A DNA stretch of 64,000 nucleotides from Agromyces ramosus (GTDB lineage: Bacteria; Actinomycetota; Actinomycetes; Actinomycetales; Microbacteriaceae): NCBI RefSeq assembly GCF_004216665.1, contig NZ_SGWY01000002.1:720685-784684 (forward strand), written 5' to 3'. Numbering within the stretch: the stretch's first letter is position 1; each line of letters opens with the position of its first letter. The notes below the pieces were generated by a model that saw only the letters and a list, made by a program, of their open reading frames with translations, searched no databases and was not told the DNA's origin. Positions 17,485-25,691 of the stretch are shown here, piece after piece. The position numbers and the translations under genes are program-made.

Positions 17485-18260
17485 GGACCGGCATCTGGGC
17501 GCTTCGCCGAGATGAGGTCGCCCGACGACTGGTGACGGACGCGGCGCAGCACCCATGGCACGAGGTACTCGCGCGCCCACGAGAGGTCCTCCACGCGCGC
17601 CTGCCGCCAGGTGCTCGTGGGCAGCGGTTCGGGCTTCATCGGCTCGAAGTCGTTCTCGACGTTCAGCGCGGCGAGCACCATGCGGGCGACCTCGTGGTGG
17701 CCGAGCGAGTTGAGGTGCAGCCGGTCGGGCGACCACATCCGCTGGTCCTGGATCTCGGTGAGCGCCCACTGGTCGGCGACGATGCAGTCGTACTTCTTCG
17801 CGATCGTGCGGAGGTTCTCGTTGTAGATCGCCACCTTGCCGCGGATGCCGCGGAAGACCGGCGAGAAGCCCACGTCCACCCCCGTGAAGAGCACGATGGT
17901 CGCGTGGTCGCGTGAGAGCCGCTCGATCGCGTACTCGAATCGGGCCGAGATCTCGTCGGGATCGGTGCGAGGCCGGATCACGTCGTTGCCGCCCGCCGAG
18001 ATCGTGATGAGATCCGGTCGCAGCGAGAGCGCGGGCTCGAGCTGCTCGTCGATGATCTGCTGGATCAGCTTGCCGCGCACGGCGAGGTTCGCGTAGGCGA
18101 AGTCCTCGCTGCCCTGCGAGAGCGCCTCCGCGACGCGATCCGCCCAGCCGCGGTGGCCGCCCGGCACGGTCGACTCGGGGTCGCCGATGCCCTCCGTGAA
18201 CGAATCGCCGACGGCGACGTAGCGGGACCAGGGATGCTGCTGCGTGACCATGCCCTCCAT
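17466..18260 (-). CDS. SGNH/GDSL hydrolase
   Basis: 264-aa SGNH-fold hydrolase. Block I is YVAVGDSFTEGIGDP with the nucleophile Ser, block III is ISAGGNDV with the Asn, and block V is WSPDRLHLNSLGHH carrying the Asp-x-x-His pair. Esterase or lipase activity is likely; the substrate is unknown. No signal peptide is visible, so it is probably cytoplasmic. Candidate starts are ATG 18260 (MEGMVTQQ) and ATG 18251 (MVTQQ); GGAGG lies between them, too close to the second. It diverges from the helicase gene over about 55 bp. Confidence 0.9.
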   Translation of the reverse strand: MEGMVTQQHPWSRYVAVGDSFTEGIGDPESTVPGGHRGWADRVAEALSQGSEDFAYANLAVRGKLIQQIIDEQLEPALSLRPDLITISAGGNDVIRPRTDPDEISARFEYAIERLSRDHATIVLFTGVDVGFSPVFRGIRGKVAIYNENLRTIAKKYDCIVADQWALTEIQDQRMWSPDRLHLNSLGHHEVARMVLAALNVENDFEPMKPEPLPTSTWRQARVEDLSWAREYLVPWVLRRVRHQSSGDLISAKRPDAGPYSLPD

Positions 18261-18301
18261 TGTGCCAAGGCTGCGGGTTCGAGGATGTCGGACCGCTCCG
18301 C

Positions 18302-18307
18302 TACCCT
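18302..18307 (+). promoter_or_regulatory. -10 hexamer of leaderless helicase gene
   Basis: TACCCT with an 8-nt spacer before the GTG at 18316. Confidence 0.4.
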
Positions 18308-18315
18308 CGAATCCA

Positions 18316-20118
18316 GTGAGCACCGCGACCCCCTCCGGCCACCAGCCGGGCACCTCGGCTGCCGAGCACCTCTCCCCGTCCTTTCCCGAGCGCGCCGCGT
18401 GGGGCACCGCGAGCAAGCTGCGCGCCTGGCAGGCCGAGGCCCTCGAGCAGTACCTCGCCGAGATGCCGCGCGACTTCCTCGCGGCCGCGACGCCCGGCGC
18501 CGGCAAGACCACCTTCGCCCTCCGCCTCGCGGCGGAGCTGCGCTCCCGGCGGATCATCGACCGCATCACCGTCGTGGCGCCGACCGATCACCTGAAGCGC
18601 CAGTGGGCGGATGCCGCGGCGCGCGCCGGCATCCGGCTCGACCCCGGGTTCCGCAACGCCCACGGGCAGAGCGCCCGGCACTTCCACGGCGTCGCCGTGA
18701 CCTACGCCCAGGTCGCCATGCGGCCCGCGCTGCACCGCGAGCTCACGATCTCCGGCCGTACCCTGGTGATCCTCGACGAGGTGCACCACGGCGGTGACGC
18801 GCTCTCGTGGGGCGACGCGATCCGCGAGGCGTTCGAACCGGCGACGAAGCGCCTCTCGCTCACCGGGACCCCGTTCCGCTCCGACACGGCGCCGATCCCG
18901 TTCGTCCACTACGAACCCGACGCGCGGGGCGTGCGGCTGTCGCAGACGGATTACGACTACGGCTACGGCCGGGCACTCGCCGACGGCGTCGTGCGCCCGG
19001 TGCTGTTCATGATCTACGCCGGTCACATGCGCTGGCGCACGAAGGCCGGCGACGAGATGGAGGCACGGCTCGGCGAGGACAACACCAAGGACATCACGTC
19101 GTCGGCGTGGCGCACCGCGCTCGAGCCCACCGGCGAGTGGATCCCCGCGGTGCTGCAGGCCGCCGATCGACGGCTGACCGAGGTGCGGCACGGCATCCCC
19201 GACGCCGGCGGGCTCGTCATCGCGACCGACCAGACGGTCGCAAGGGCCTACGCGCAGATCCTGGAGGGCATCTGCGGCGAGCCCGTCACGGTGGTGCTCT
19301 CCGACGAGAAGGAGGCGAGCGCGCGGATCGAGGAGTTCTCGTGCGATACGCGCCGCTGGATGGTCGCGGTGCGGATGGTGTCCGAGGGGGTGGACGTGCC
19401 CCGGCTCGCAGTGGGCGTCTACGCGACGAGCGCTTCGACGCCGCTGTTCTTCGCGCAGGCGATCGGCCGGTTCGTGCGCGCACGACGCCGTGGCGAGACC
19501 GCCTCGGTGTTCCTGCCGAACGTGCCGACGCTCATGAACCTCGCGGCCCAGCTCGAGCTCGAGCGCGACCACGCCCTCGACCGGCGCAGCGGCGACGGCG
19601 ACGACGGCCTCGACGACAGCCTGCTCGAGTCCGCGAACCGCGAGGAGCGCGCCTCGGAGGAGGCCGGCCTCGGTACCTGGGAGGCGATCGGGTCGGATGC
19701 CTCGTTCGATCGCGTGCTCTACGACGGCACCGAGTTCGGCACGCTCGCCGAGCCCGGCAGCGACGAGGAGTACGACTTCATCGGCATCCCGGGTCTGCTC
19801 GAGCCCGAACAGGTGTCGGAGCTCCTGCGGCACCGGCAGGCGCGACAGGCCCGTCGGGCGGGAGAGCGCCGCCGGCACGCAGCCGAGTCCGAGGAGTCCG
19901 GCCGTGCCGAACCGGTGGCGCTCTACCGCACGCTCAAGGAGCAGCGGTCGCTGCTCAACAGCCTGGTCGGGCTCTGGGCGCGCCACACCGGCGAGGCGCA
20001 CTCCCAGGTGCACGCTGAGCTCCGCCGGGTGTGCGGCGGTCCGGCGGTCGCGCAGGCCACCGTGACCCAGCTGCAGGCGCGCATCGACCTGCTTCGCCGG
20101 CGACTCGGCAGCCGCTGA
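18316..20118 (+). CDS. DEAD/DEAH-box helicase
   Basis: 600-aa superfamily 2 helicase. Motif I is ATPGAGKTT (about residues 58-66), Ia VVAPTDHLKRQW, II ILDEVHHGG, III SLTGTPFRS, V MVSEGVDVPRLAVGVYAT and VI QAIGRFVRARR. It resembles the type III restriction/RadD-like helicase group. The C-terminus (about 430-600) is charged, with Arg-rich runs (RHRQARQARRAGERRR). No methyltransferase or nuclease gene adjoins it, so a restriction role is unlikely; DNA repair or RNA metabolism is possible. GTG start directly behind a -10 hexamer. Confidence 0.88.
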   Translation: MSTATPSGHQPGTSAAEHLSPSFPERAAWGTASKLRAWQAEALEQYLAEMPRDFLAAATPGAGKTTFALRLAAELRSRRIIDRITVVAPTDHLKRQWADAAARAGIRLDPGFRNAHGQSARHFHGVAVTYAQVAMRPALHRELTISGRTLVILDEVHHGGDALSWGDAIREAFEPATKRLSLTGTPFRSDTAPIPFVHYEPDARGVRLSQTDYDYGYGRALADGVVRPVLFMIYAGHMRWRTKAGDEMEARLGEDNTKDITSSAWRTALEPTGEWIPAVLQAADRRLTEVRHGIPDAGGLVIATDQTVARAYAQILEGICGEPVTVVLSDEKEASARIEEFSCDTRRWMVAVRMVSEGVDVPRLAVGVYATSASTPLFFAQAIGRFVRARRRGETASVFLPNVPTLMNLAAQLELERDHALDRRSGDGDDGLDDSLLESANREERASEEAGLGTWEAIGSDASFDRVLYDGTEFGTLAEPGSDEEYDFIGIPGLLEPEQVSELLRHRQARQARRAGERRRHAAESEESGRAEPVALYRTLKEQRSLLNSLVGLWARHTGEAHSQVHAELRRVCGGPAVAQATVTQLQARIDLLRRRLGSR

Positions 20119-20194
20119 GCGCCGAGCATCCGCCCCCGGGCGAGCGGACGCCGCATCCGGGTCCGTCGTCGCAGGCGTGTGCGAGCATGGGCGG

Positions 20195-21619
20195 ATGGAC
20201 CGACGCACCCGGGTGCTCGTCGTCGCGATCGTCGTCTCGTTCATCGCGTTCCTCGACGGCGCGGTCATCAACGTGGCGCTGCCGTCGCTCGCCGCGGAGC
20301 TGGGCGGCGGGCTCGCGTTGCAGCAGTGGGCCGTGGACGCCTACCTGCTCACGCTCGGCTCGCTCATCCTGCTCGCGGGATCCTTGTCCGACTCGTACGG
20401 CCGGCTCCGGATCATCCGCATCGGCCTGTACGGGTTCGCCGCCACGTCGGTGCTGTGCGCGCTCGCGCCCACCGGGGTCGTGTTCGTGATCGGCCGCGCC
20501 CTGCAGGGCGCGGCGGGCGCGCTCCTCGTGCCGAGTTCGCTCGCCCTCATCGTCGCCACCTTCCCGCACGCGGAGCAGGGTCGCGCGATCGGACGCTGGA
20601 CGGCGTGGACGACGAGCGCGTTCCTGATCGGGCCGCTGTTCGGCGGCGTGCTCGTCGACCTCGTCTCGTGGCGGCTCGCGTTCTGGATCAACCTCGTGCC
20701 CATCGTCGCGGTGCTCGTGCTCATGCGCGCCCTCGGTCGCGACGAGCCGAACCCCGACCATGAGCGGATCGACTGGATCGGCGCGGCGCTCTGCGTCGTC
20801 GGACTCGGCGGCACGGTGTTCGCGCTCATCGAGCAGGGCCGCTTCGGCTGGGGCTCGCCCATCGTGTTCGTGCCGCTGGTCGTGGGGCTGGTCGCCCTCG
20901 TCTCCTTCGTGCTGTGGGAGCGGCGCGCGCCGCAGCCGATGCTGCCGCTCACCCTGTTCCGCGAGCGGAACTTCGCCGCGGGCAACCTCGCGACCGTCTT
21001 CGTCTACGCCGCGTTCTCGCTCGGGCCGTTCGTGATCACGATCTTCCTGCAGGAGACCGGCGGCCTCTCCGCGACGATGGCGGGGCTCGCGACGCTCCCG
21101 CCGACGATCATGCTCGTGCTCCTCGGCTCGTGGTTCGGCGGGCTCTCCACGCGCTTCGGGCCGCGGATCTTCATGACGCTCGGGCCGATCATCGTCGCGG
21201 TCGGCTACCTGCTCACCCTCTCGGTGCAGGTTGACCTGAACTACTGGCTGCAGTTCCTGCCCGGGATCCTCGTCGTCGGCCTCGGCATGGCGATGACGGT
21301 CGCACCACTCACGGCGGCGATCCTCGGTGCGGTGGATCCCGCGCGGGCGGGCATCGGCTCGGCGGTCAACAACGCGGTCGCACGCATCGCCGGCCTCGTG
21401 GCGATCGCGAGCCTCGGCGTGATCGTCGGCACACAGCTCGATGTGGGCGGATACCACCGCGCGGCCATCGCCACCGCCGTCTTCCTCGTCGTCGGCGGCG
21501 TCATCTCCTGGCTCGGCATCCGCAACCCGGTGCCGTCGCCGGATGCCACCGGAGCGACGCCGCAACCCGACGCGCCGTCGACCGGCACCGCGCACGTGCC
21601 GCCGCACGGGGTCGACTGA
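20195..21619 (+). CDS. DHA2-family MFS exporter (14 TM)
   Basis: 474-aa major facilitator. The start LVVAIVVSFIAFLDGAVINVALPSLA is the DHA2 (EmrB/QacA) helix 1 signature with LDxxIVNVALP-like motif D1. LAGSLSDSYGRLRII is motif A and GRALQGAAGALLVPSSLALI is motif B. About 14 hydrophobic segments can be counted. Such proteins export drugs or small metabolites with proton antiport. ATG 20195 was chosen as it precedes a short basic start MDRRTR. No adjacent regulator is present, so the substrate is unknown. Confidence 0.9.
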   Translation: MDRRTRVLVVAIVVSFIAFLDGAVINVALPSLAAELGGGLALQQWAVDAYLLTLGSLILLAGSLSDSYGRLRIIRIGLYGFAATSVLCALAPTGVVFVIGRALQGAAGALLVPSSLALIVATFPHAEQGRAIGRWTAWTTSAFLIGPLFGGVLVDLVSWRLAFWINLVPIVAVLVLMRALGRDEPNPDHERIDWIGAALCVVGLGGTVFALIEQGRFGWGSPIVFVPLVVGLVALVSFVLWERRAPQPMLPLTLFRERNFAAGNLATVFVYAAFSLGPFVITIFLQETGGLSATMAGLATLPPTIMLVLLGSWFGGLSTRFGPRIFMTLGPIIVAVGYLLTLSVQVDLNYWLQFLPGILVVGLGMAMTVAPLTAAILGAVDPARAGIGSAVNNAVARIAGLVAIASLGVIVGTQLDVGGYHRAAIATAVFLVVGGVISWLGIRNPVPSPDATGATPQPDAPSTGTAHVPPHGVD

Positions 21620-21673
21620 GGGAGTCGGGTCAGCGCACGGCGCAGTCGCTCCCGCGCCGGCGGCGCGCCCGGG

Positions 21674-22897
21674 TCAGGCGGTCGCCTCCGCCTCGGTCGG
21701 CGCCACGAGGCCGACGAGCTCGGCGGCCGCGTCGAGGGCGGCCATCAGGTCGGCCGTCAGGTCGTCGACGTGCTCGAGGCCGATCGACAGGCGCACGACG
21801 GCGGCGCCGGGCTTCGCCTCGCCGGAGACCGGTCGGTGGGTGAGCGACGCCGGATGCTGCACGAGCGAGTCGACACCGCCGAGCGACACGGCGTGCGTCA
21901 CGAGCTCGCACGACTCCGTGAACCGGGCAGCGGCGTCGTAGCCGCCGGCGAGTTCGAGCGCGATGATCGAGCCGGGGCCTGCGAGCTGGCGGCCGATGAG
22001 GCCCGCGGGATCCTGGCCGGGCAGGCCCGGGTAGTGCACGCGCGCCACGGCCGGGTGGGCGAGCAGGCGCTCGGCGAGCACTGCGGCGGTCGCCTGCTGG
22101 GCGCGCACGCGAACGGGCAGGGTGCGCAGGCCCCGATGCAGGAGGTAGGCGCCCATCGGGTGCAGCAGGCCACCCGTCAGCGCGCGGACGCGGCGCAGCC
22201 GTTCCACCCAGTCCCGGTCGGCGGCCACGACGCCGCCCATCACGTCGCCGTGTCCGCCGAGGTACTTCGTGGCACTGTGCAGCACGAGGGTGGCGCCGAA
22301 CTCGGCGGGCCGCTGCAGCACTGGGGTGGCGAACGTGTTGTCGACGAGCACCGGCACGTCGCCGGCGGCATCCGCCACCTTCCGCAGGTCGAGGAGCTCG
22401 AGGGTCGGATTGGCCGGGGTCTCGACGATCACCAGGCCGGTGTCGGGCTCGATGGCCGCGGCGATGCCCGCGGCATCCGTCCACGTCACCCTCGTGCCGA
22501 GCAGGCCGCCCTCGAGCACGTGATCGGTGCCGCCGTACAGCGGACGCACCGCCACCACGTGCGGCGTGCCGGCCGACGCGATGGCGATCAGCGTCGCCGC
22601 GAGCGCCGCCATGCCGCTCGCGAACGCGACCGCGCCCTCGGTGCCCTCGAGGCCGGCGAGGGACTCCTCGAACCGGGCGACGCCGGGCTGCCACAAGCGC
22701 TGGTAGACCGCGGAGCGCCCGTCGCCCAGGTCGTGCCCGGTGGCGAGCTCCTCGTAGGAGAGCCCGCCGGTCTCGACGGAGCCGAGCGGGTTCGTGGTGG
22801 AGAAGTCGATGACGGGAACGTGGGATCCGCTCGCTCGGACCCCGGTCATGCCGCCGTGGACGGCGCGGGTCTCGAACTGCGACGACGATGTCTGCAT
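21674..22897 (-). CDS. Cys/Met-metabolism PLP enzyme (methionine gamma-lyase type)
   Basis: 407-aa trans-sulfuration-family enzyme. PLP Lys is K211 in LHSATKYLGGHGD, D186 (VLVDNTFATP) pairs with the PLP nitrogen, and RSAVYQRLWQPG near 61-72 carries the Tyr/Arg phosphate-binding pair. The family includes cystathionine gamma-synthase/lyase and methionine gamma-lyase. The divergent Lrp/AsnC regulator, with paired operator-like repeats in between, favours an amino-acid catabolic role such as methionine gamma-lyase. The exact reaction cannot be fixed by sequence reading. ATG 22897 begins MQTSSSQFETRAVHGG, a normal family start. Confidence 0.9.
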   Translation of the reverse strand: MQTSSSQFETRAVHGGMTGVRASGSHVPVIDFSTTNPLGSVETGGLSYEELATGHDLGDGRSAVYQRLWQPGVARFEESLAGLEGTEGAVAFASGMAALAATLIAIASAGTPHVVAVRPLYGGTDHVLEGGLLGTRVTWTDAAGIAAAIEPDTGLVIVETPANPTLELLDLRKVADAAGDVPVLVDNTFATPVLQRPAEFGATLVLHSATKYLGGHGDVMGGVVAADRDWVERLRRVRALTGGLLHPMGAYLLHRGLRTLPVRVRAQQATAAVLAERLLAHPAVARVHYPGLPGQDPAGLIGRQLAGPGSIIALELAGGYDAAARFTESCELVTHAVSLGGVDSLVQHPASLTHRPVSGEAKPGAAVVRLSIGLEHVDDLTADLMAALDAAAELVGLVAPTEAEATA

Positions 22898-22909
22898 GCC
22901 TTGAATGAA

Positions 22910-22919
22910 GCAGAAGCTG
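22910..22919. promoter_or_regulatory. Left Lrp-type half-site GCAGAAGCTG
   Basis: GCAGAAGCTG, 13 bp upstream of the PLP-enzyme start. Its exact reverse complement lies at 22972-22981. Confidence 0.55.
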
Positions 22920-22933
22920 TGACAAACAGCAAC

Positions 22934-22961
22934 TCGACCTGCACGATCAGTGCGATACACT
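22934..22961 (+). promoter_or_regulatory. Putative lrp promoter
   Basis: TCGACC (22934-22939), 16-bp spacer, TACACT (22956-22961), pointing to the regulator gene and lying between the two half-sites. Confidence 0.45.
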
Positions 22962-22971
22962 CGAAATCTCG

Positions 22972-22981
22972 CAGCTTCTGC
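22972..22981. promoter_or_regulatory. Right Lrp-type half-site CAGCTTCTGC
   Basis: Exact reverse complement of the left site. The centre-to-centre distance of 62 bp is about six helical turns, so both would face the same side for binding by an Lrp octamer with looping. Confidence 0.55.
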
Positions 22982-23007
22982 AATCCGATCCCGGGGGAGT
23001 CCACACA

Positions 23008-23484
23008 ATGGCGCAGAAACCCGAACTCGACCGCGTCGACCGAGCACTGCTCCAGGCGCTGTCGACCAATGCGCGGGCCTCGGGCGCCGCACTCGCCGCC
23101 GAGGTCGGCGTCGCCGAATCAACGGTATCGCTCCGCCTTCGTCGCCTGCAGAGCCTCGGCACCGTGCGCGGCTACCGGGTTGAGGTCGACCTCGCCTCGC
23201 TCGGCGTGTCGCTGCAGGCGCTGATCGCGATCCGGCTCGTGAAGCACGATCGCAGCGAGATCGACGCGTTCCGGGCGCAGGTGCCGCACCTGCCCGGCGT
23301 GCTCGGGGTGTTCCACATGGCCGGGGCGGAGGACTACCTGCTCCACGTGGCCGCGCGCGACGCGGAGGAGCTGCGGGAGTTCGTGCTCGCGCACCTCACG
23401 GGGCATCCCGCCGTGGCCCACACCGAGACGAACCTGATCTTCGAGCACGTCGACGGCGACGGCTGGAACAAGCTCGTCGGCTGA
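23008..23484 (+). CDS. Lrp/AsnC family transcriptional regulator
   Basis: 158-aa Lrp/AsnC protein. The N-terminal helix-turn-helix (LDRVDRALLQALSTNARASG through VAESTVSLRLRRL, about residues 7-45) precedes the RAM ligand-binding domain (about 70-150, VSLQALIAIRLVKHD and DYLLHVAARD). It is divergently transcribed from the PLP enzyme, which it most likely controls in response to an amino acid. ATG 23008 has GGGGGAG 8 nt upstream. Autoregulation through the paired repeats is inferred. Confidence 0.93.
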   Translation: MAQKPELDRVDRALLQALSTNARASGAALAAEVGVAESTVSLRLRRLQSLGTVRGYRVEVDLASLGVSLQALIAIRLVKHDRSEIDAFRAQVPHLPGVLGVFHMAGAEDYLLHVAARDAEELREFVLAHLTGHPAVAHTETNLIFEHVDGDGWNKLVG

Positions 23485-23491
23485 GGCGTCA

Positions 23492-24643
23492 TCAGCCGAT
23501 CGTCGTGCCGAAGGCGAGGCCGAGCAGGTAGGTGACGGCTGCCGCGCCGAGGCCGATGCCGAGCTGGCGCATCGCCCGCTTCATCGGCGACGCGCCCGAG
23601 AGCAGCCCCACCGTGGCGCCCGTGGCGAGCAGCGCGATGCCGACGAGCACGGTCGCAGTGATGATGGCCGCCGCACCGTCGAGGCCGAAGATCCAGGGCA
23701 GCACGGGGACGAGCGCGCCCGATGCGAAGAACAGGAAGCTCGAGATCGCCGCCGAGAGGCCGGTGCCGACCGCCTCGTCGTCCTGCGCCACGACCGCGAG
23801 GGCGTCGGTGGGGGCCTGCAGCTGGCCGGCGGCGTGCACGCGCGCCACGACCAGCGCGGCGTGCTCGCGGGCCGCGGCCTCGTCCATGCCGCGGGCGCGG
23901 TAGACGAGCGCGAGCTCGTTCGCGTCGATGTCGAGGTCGACGAGCGCCTCGCGGGTCGTGGGGTCGGGCGCGGATGCCTCCAGCAGCTCGCGCTGCGACC
24001 GCACCGACACGTATTCGCCCGCTCCCATCGAGAGGGCTCCGGCGAGCAGCCCGGCGATGCCGGTGAACAGCACCACTGACGCCGGGACGCCGGTCGCGCC
24101 GATGCCGAGCACGAGGGCGAGGTTGGAGACGAGGCCGTCGTTCGCACCGAAGACCGCAGCGCGGAAGGTGCCGGCGAGGCGCCGTCGTCCGCGGGCTGCG
24201 AGGCCGCGCACGACCTCGCCGTGGATGCGCTCGTCGGCGGCCATCGCGGGGGTCGCGTCGGGGTCGGATGCGTACGGCGACCGGGCCTCGGCGCGCTGCG
24301 CGAGTGCGAGCACGAAGATCGAGCCGAACCGGCGAGCGAGGGCCCCGAGGATTCGCGTACGCACGTCGGCGCGGGGGGTCCGGTCGTCGTCGCCGTCGAG
24401 CAGGGCGAGCCAGTGGGCTTCGTGGCGTCCCTCGGCGGCGGCGAGCGCGAGCAGGATCTCGCGCTCCTCGCCGTCGCGGCGCGCGGCGAGCTCGCGGTAG
24501 ACCGCGGCCTCCGCCCGCTCGTCGGCGAGGTACCTGCGCCACCTCGCCCGGTCGGCCTGGGTTCCCGGCCGCTGCTCGTCGATCATCTGCTCCACATCCC
24601 CTGGGGGAGCCGCGGACGCTCGCCGAGGCTCCCGCTCCGTCAC
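23492..24643 (-). CDS. Ferritin-like/VIT1 family iron or manganese transporter
   Basis: 383-aa fusion. The N-terminal 150 residues form a ferritin-like helical domain with clustered Glu (DERAEAAVYRELAARRDGEEREILLALAAAEGRHEAHW). The C-terminal half is a VIT1/CCC1 transporter with FGANDGLVSNLALVLGI, GALSMGAGEYVSVRSQREL and five hydrophobic helices, ending LLGLAFGTTIG. The layout matches MbfA-type exporters, which export iron and protect against oxidative stress. The GTG at 24643 lacks a clear ribosome site; ATG at 24586 is an alternative. Convergent with the lrp gene, 7 nt apart. Confidence 0.88.
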   Translation of the reverse strand: MTEREPRRASAAPPGDVEQMIDEQRPGTQADRARWRRYLADERAEAAVYRELAARRDGEEREILLALAAAEGRHEAHWLALLDGDDDRTPRADVRTRILGALARRFGSIFVLALAQRAEARSPYASDPDATPAMAADERIHGEVVRGLAARGRRRLAGTFRAAVFGANDGLVSNLALVLGIGATGVPASVVLFTGIAGLLAGALSMGAGEYVSVRSQRELLEASAPDPTTREALVDLDIDANELALVYRARGMDEAAAREHAALVVARVHAAGQLQAPTDALAVVAQDDEAVGTGLSAAISSFLFFASGALVPVLPWIFGLDGAAAIITATVLVGIALLATGATVGLLSGASPMKRAMRQLGIGLGAAAVTYLLGLAFGTTIG

Positions 24644-24750
24644 GTCGCTGCCGCCTGCGCGGCCTCAGCCACGATATCCGCGCGCGGCGCGCCATCCGCC
24701 CGATTCGCCGGGATTGGCAGCATTTCGGAGCGCCGAAGCACAGCCGCGGC

Positions 24751-25623
24751 TCAGGGCTCCCGTGGAGCGGTGACGAAGTCGATGAGCTCCTCCACCCGGC
24801 CGAGCAGCGCGGGCTCGAGGTCGCCGTAGCCGCGCACCCGGCCGAGGACGTGCTGCCACGCGCGTGCGATGTCGGCCTGGTCGGCGTGCGGCCATCCGAA
24901 CGCCTCGCAGACGCCGTGCTTCCACTCGGTGCCCCGCGGGATCACCGGCCACGCCTCGCGGCCGAGCCGGGCGGGCTTCACCGCCTGCCAGACGTCGACG
25001 AACGGATGCCCCACGACGAGCACGTGCCGCCCGTGCGGGCCGCGCCGCACCGCGTCGGCGATGCGCTGCTCCTTCGAGCCCGGAACGAGATGGTCGACGA
25101 GGATGCCGGCGCGTCGTCCGGGGCCCGGCCGGAAGGCATCGAGCTGCTCCGCGAGCACGTCGACCCCCTCGAGGTACTCCACGACGACCCCCTCGACGCG
25201 GAGGTCGGCGCCCCAGACCTTCTCGACGAGCTCCGCATCGTGCCGGCCCTCGACGAAGATGCGGCTGGGCAGCGCGACCCGCGCGTCAGCCCGCTCCACG
25301 GCGAACGAGCCGGAGGCCGTGCGCAGACGTCCGGACGGCGCCTTCGGCGCCGGTGCGACGAGCTGCACCGCCTCCCCGTCGACGAGGAACCCGTGTCCGA
25401 GCGGGAACATCCGCGTCGCGCCCCGGCGATCCTCGAGCGTGACCGTGCGCCGGTCGACCGCCACGACCGCGCCGCAGAACCCGTTGGCGGCGAGCTCGAC
25501 CACGAGGTCGCGCTCGGCCTCGACAGTGGGGATCGTGCGGCGGCCACGGCCCCGCCAGTCGCCGGCGAGCACGTCGGCGCCGTAGCGGTCCGGTCCGTTC
25601 GAGTCGTGGGGCGCAGTCGGCAC
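24751..25623 (-). CDS. DUF3097 domain-containing protein
   Basis: 290-aa protein made up of DUF3097, conserved across actinobacteria and without a known function. The N-terminus RYGADVLAGDWRGRGRR, the middle SRIFVEGRHDAELVEKVWGADLRVEGVVVEYLEG and GILVDHLVPGSKEQRIAD are characteristic. The EGRHDAEL and VDHLVPGSKE segments look like a Toprim-type acidic site (Glu then Asp), so a nucleic-acid enzyme is possible. GTG start. It lies between the VIT1 gene and an MFS gene on the same strand with about 70-110 bp gaps, so operon membership is uncertain. Confidence 0.85.
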   Translation of the reverse strand: MPTAPHDSNGPDRYGADVLAGDWRGRGRRTIPTVEAERDLVVELAANGFCGAVVAVDRRTVTLEDRRGATRMFPLGHGFLVDGEAVQLVAPAPKAPSGRLRTASGSFAVERADARVALPSRIFVEGRHDAELVEKVWGADLRVEGVVVEYLEGVDVLAEQLDAFRPGPGRRAGILVDHLVPGSKEQRIADAVRRGPHGRHVLVVGHPFVDVWQAVKPARLGREAWPVIPRGTEWKHGVCEAFGWPHADQADIARAWQHVLGRVRGYGDLEPALLGRVEELIDFVTAPREP

Positions 25624-25691
25624 CGGTCGAGGCTAGCGGACGTCCCGTGGGCGGGCGGCGCCGACACGGGGCGGGGCGCGATTCGGGTGGG

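Noticed and set aside
18316-20118. Restriction-modification helicase subunit
   Set aside because: No methyltransferase, specificity or nuclease gene lies next to it.
18301-20271. A 656-codon minus-strand frame
   Set aside because: Antisense to the helicase gene, with no recognisable domain and typical shadow composition.
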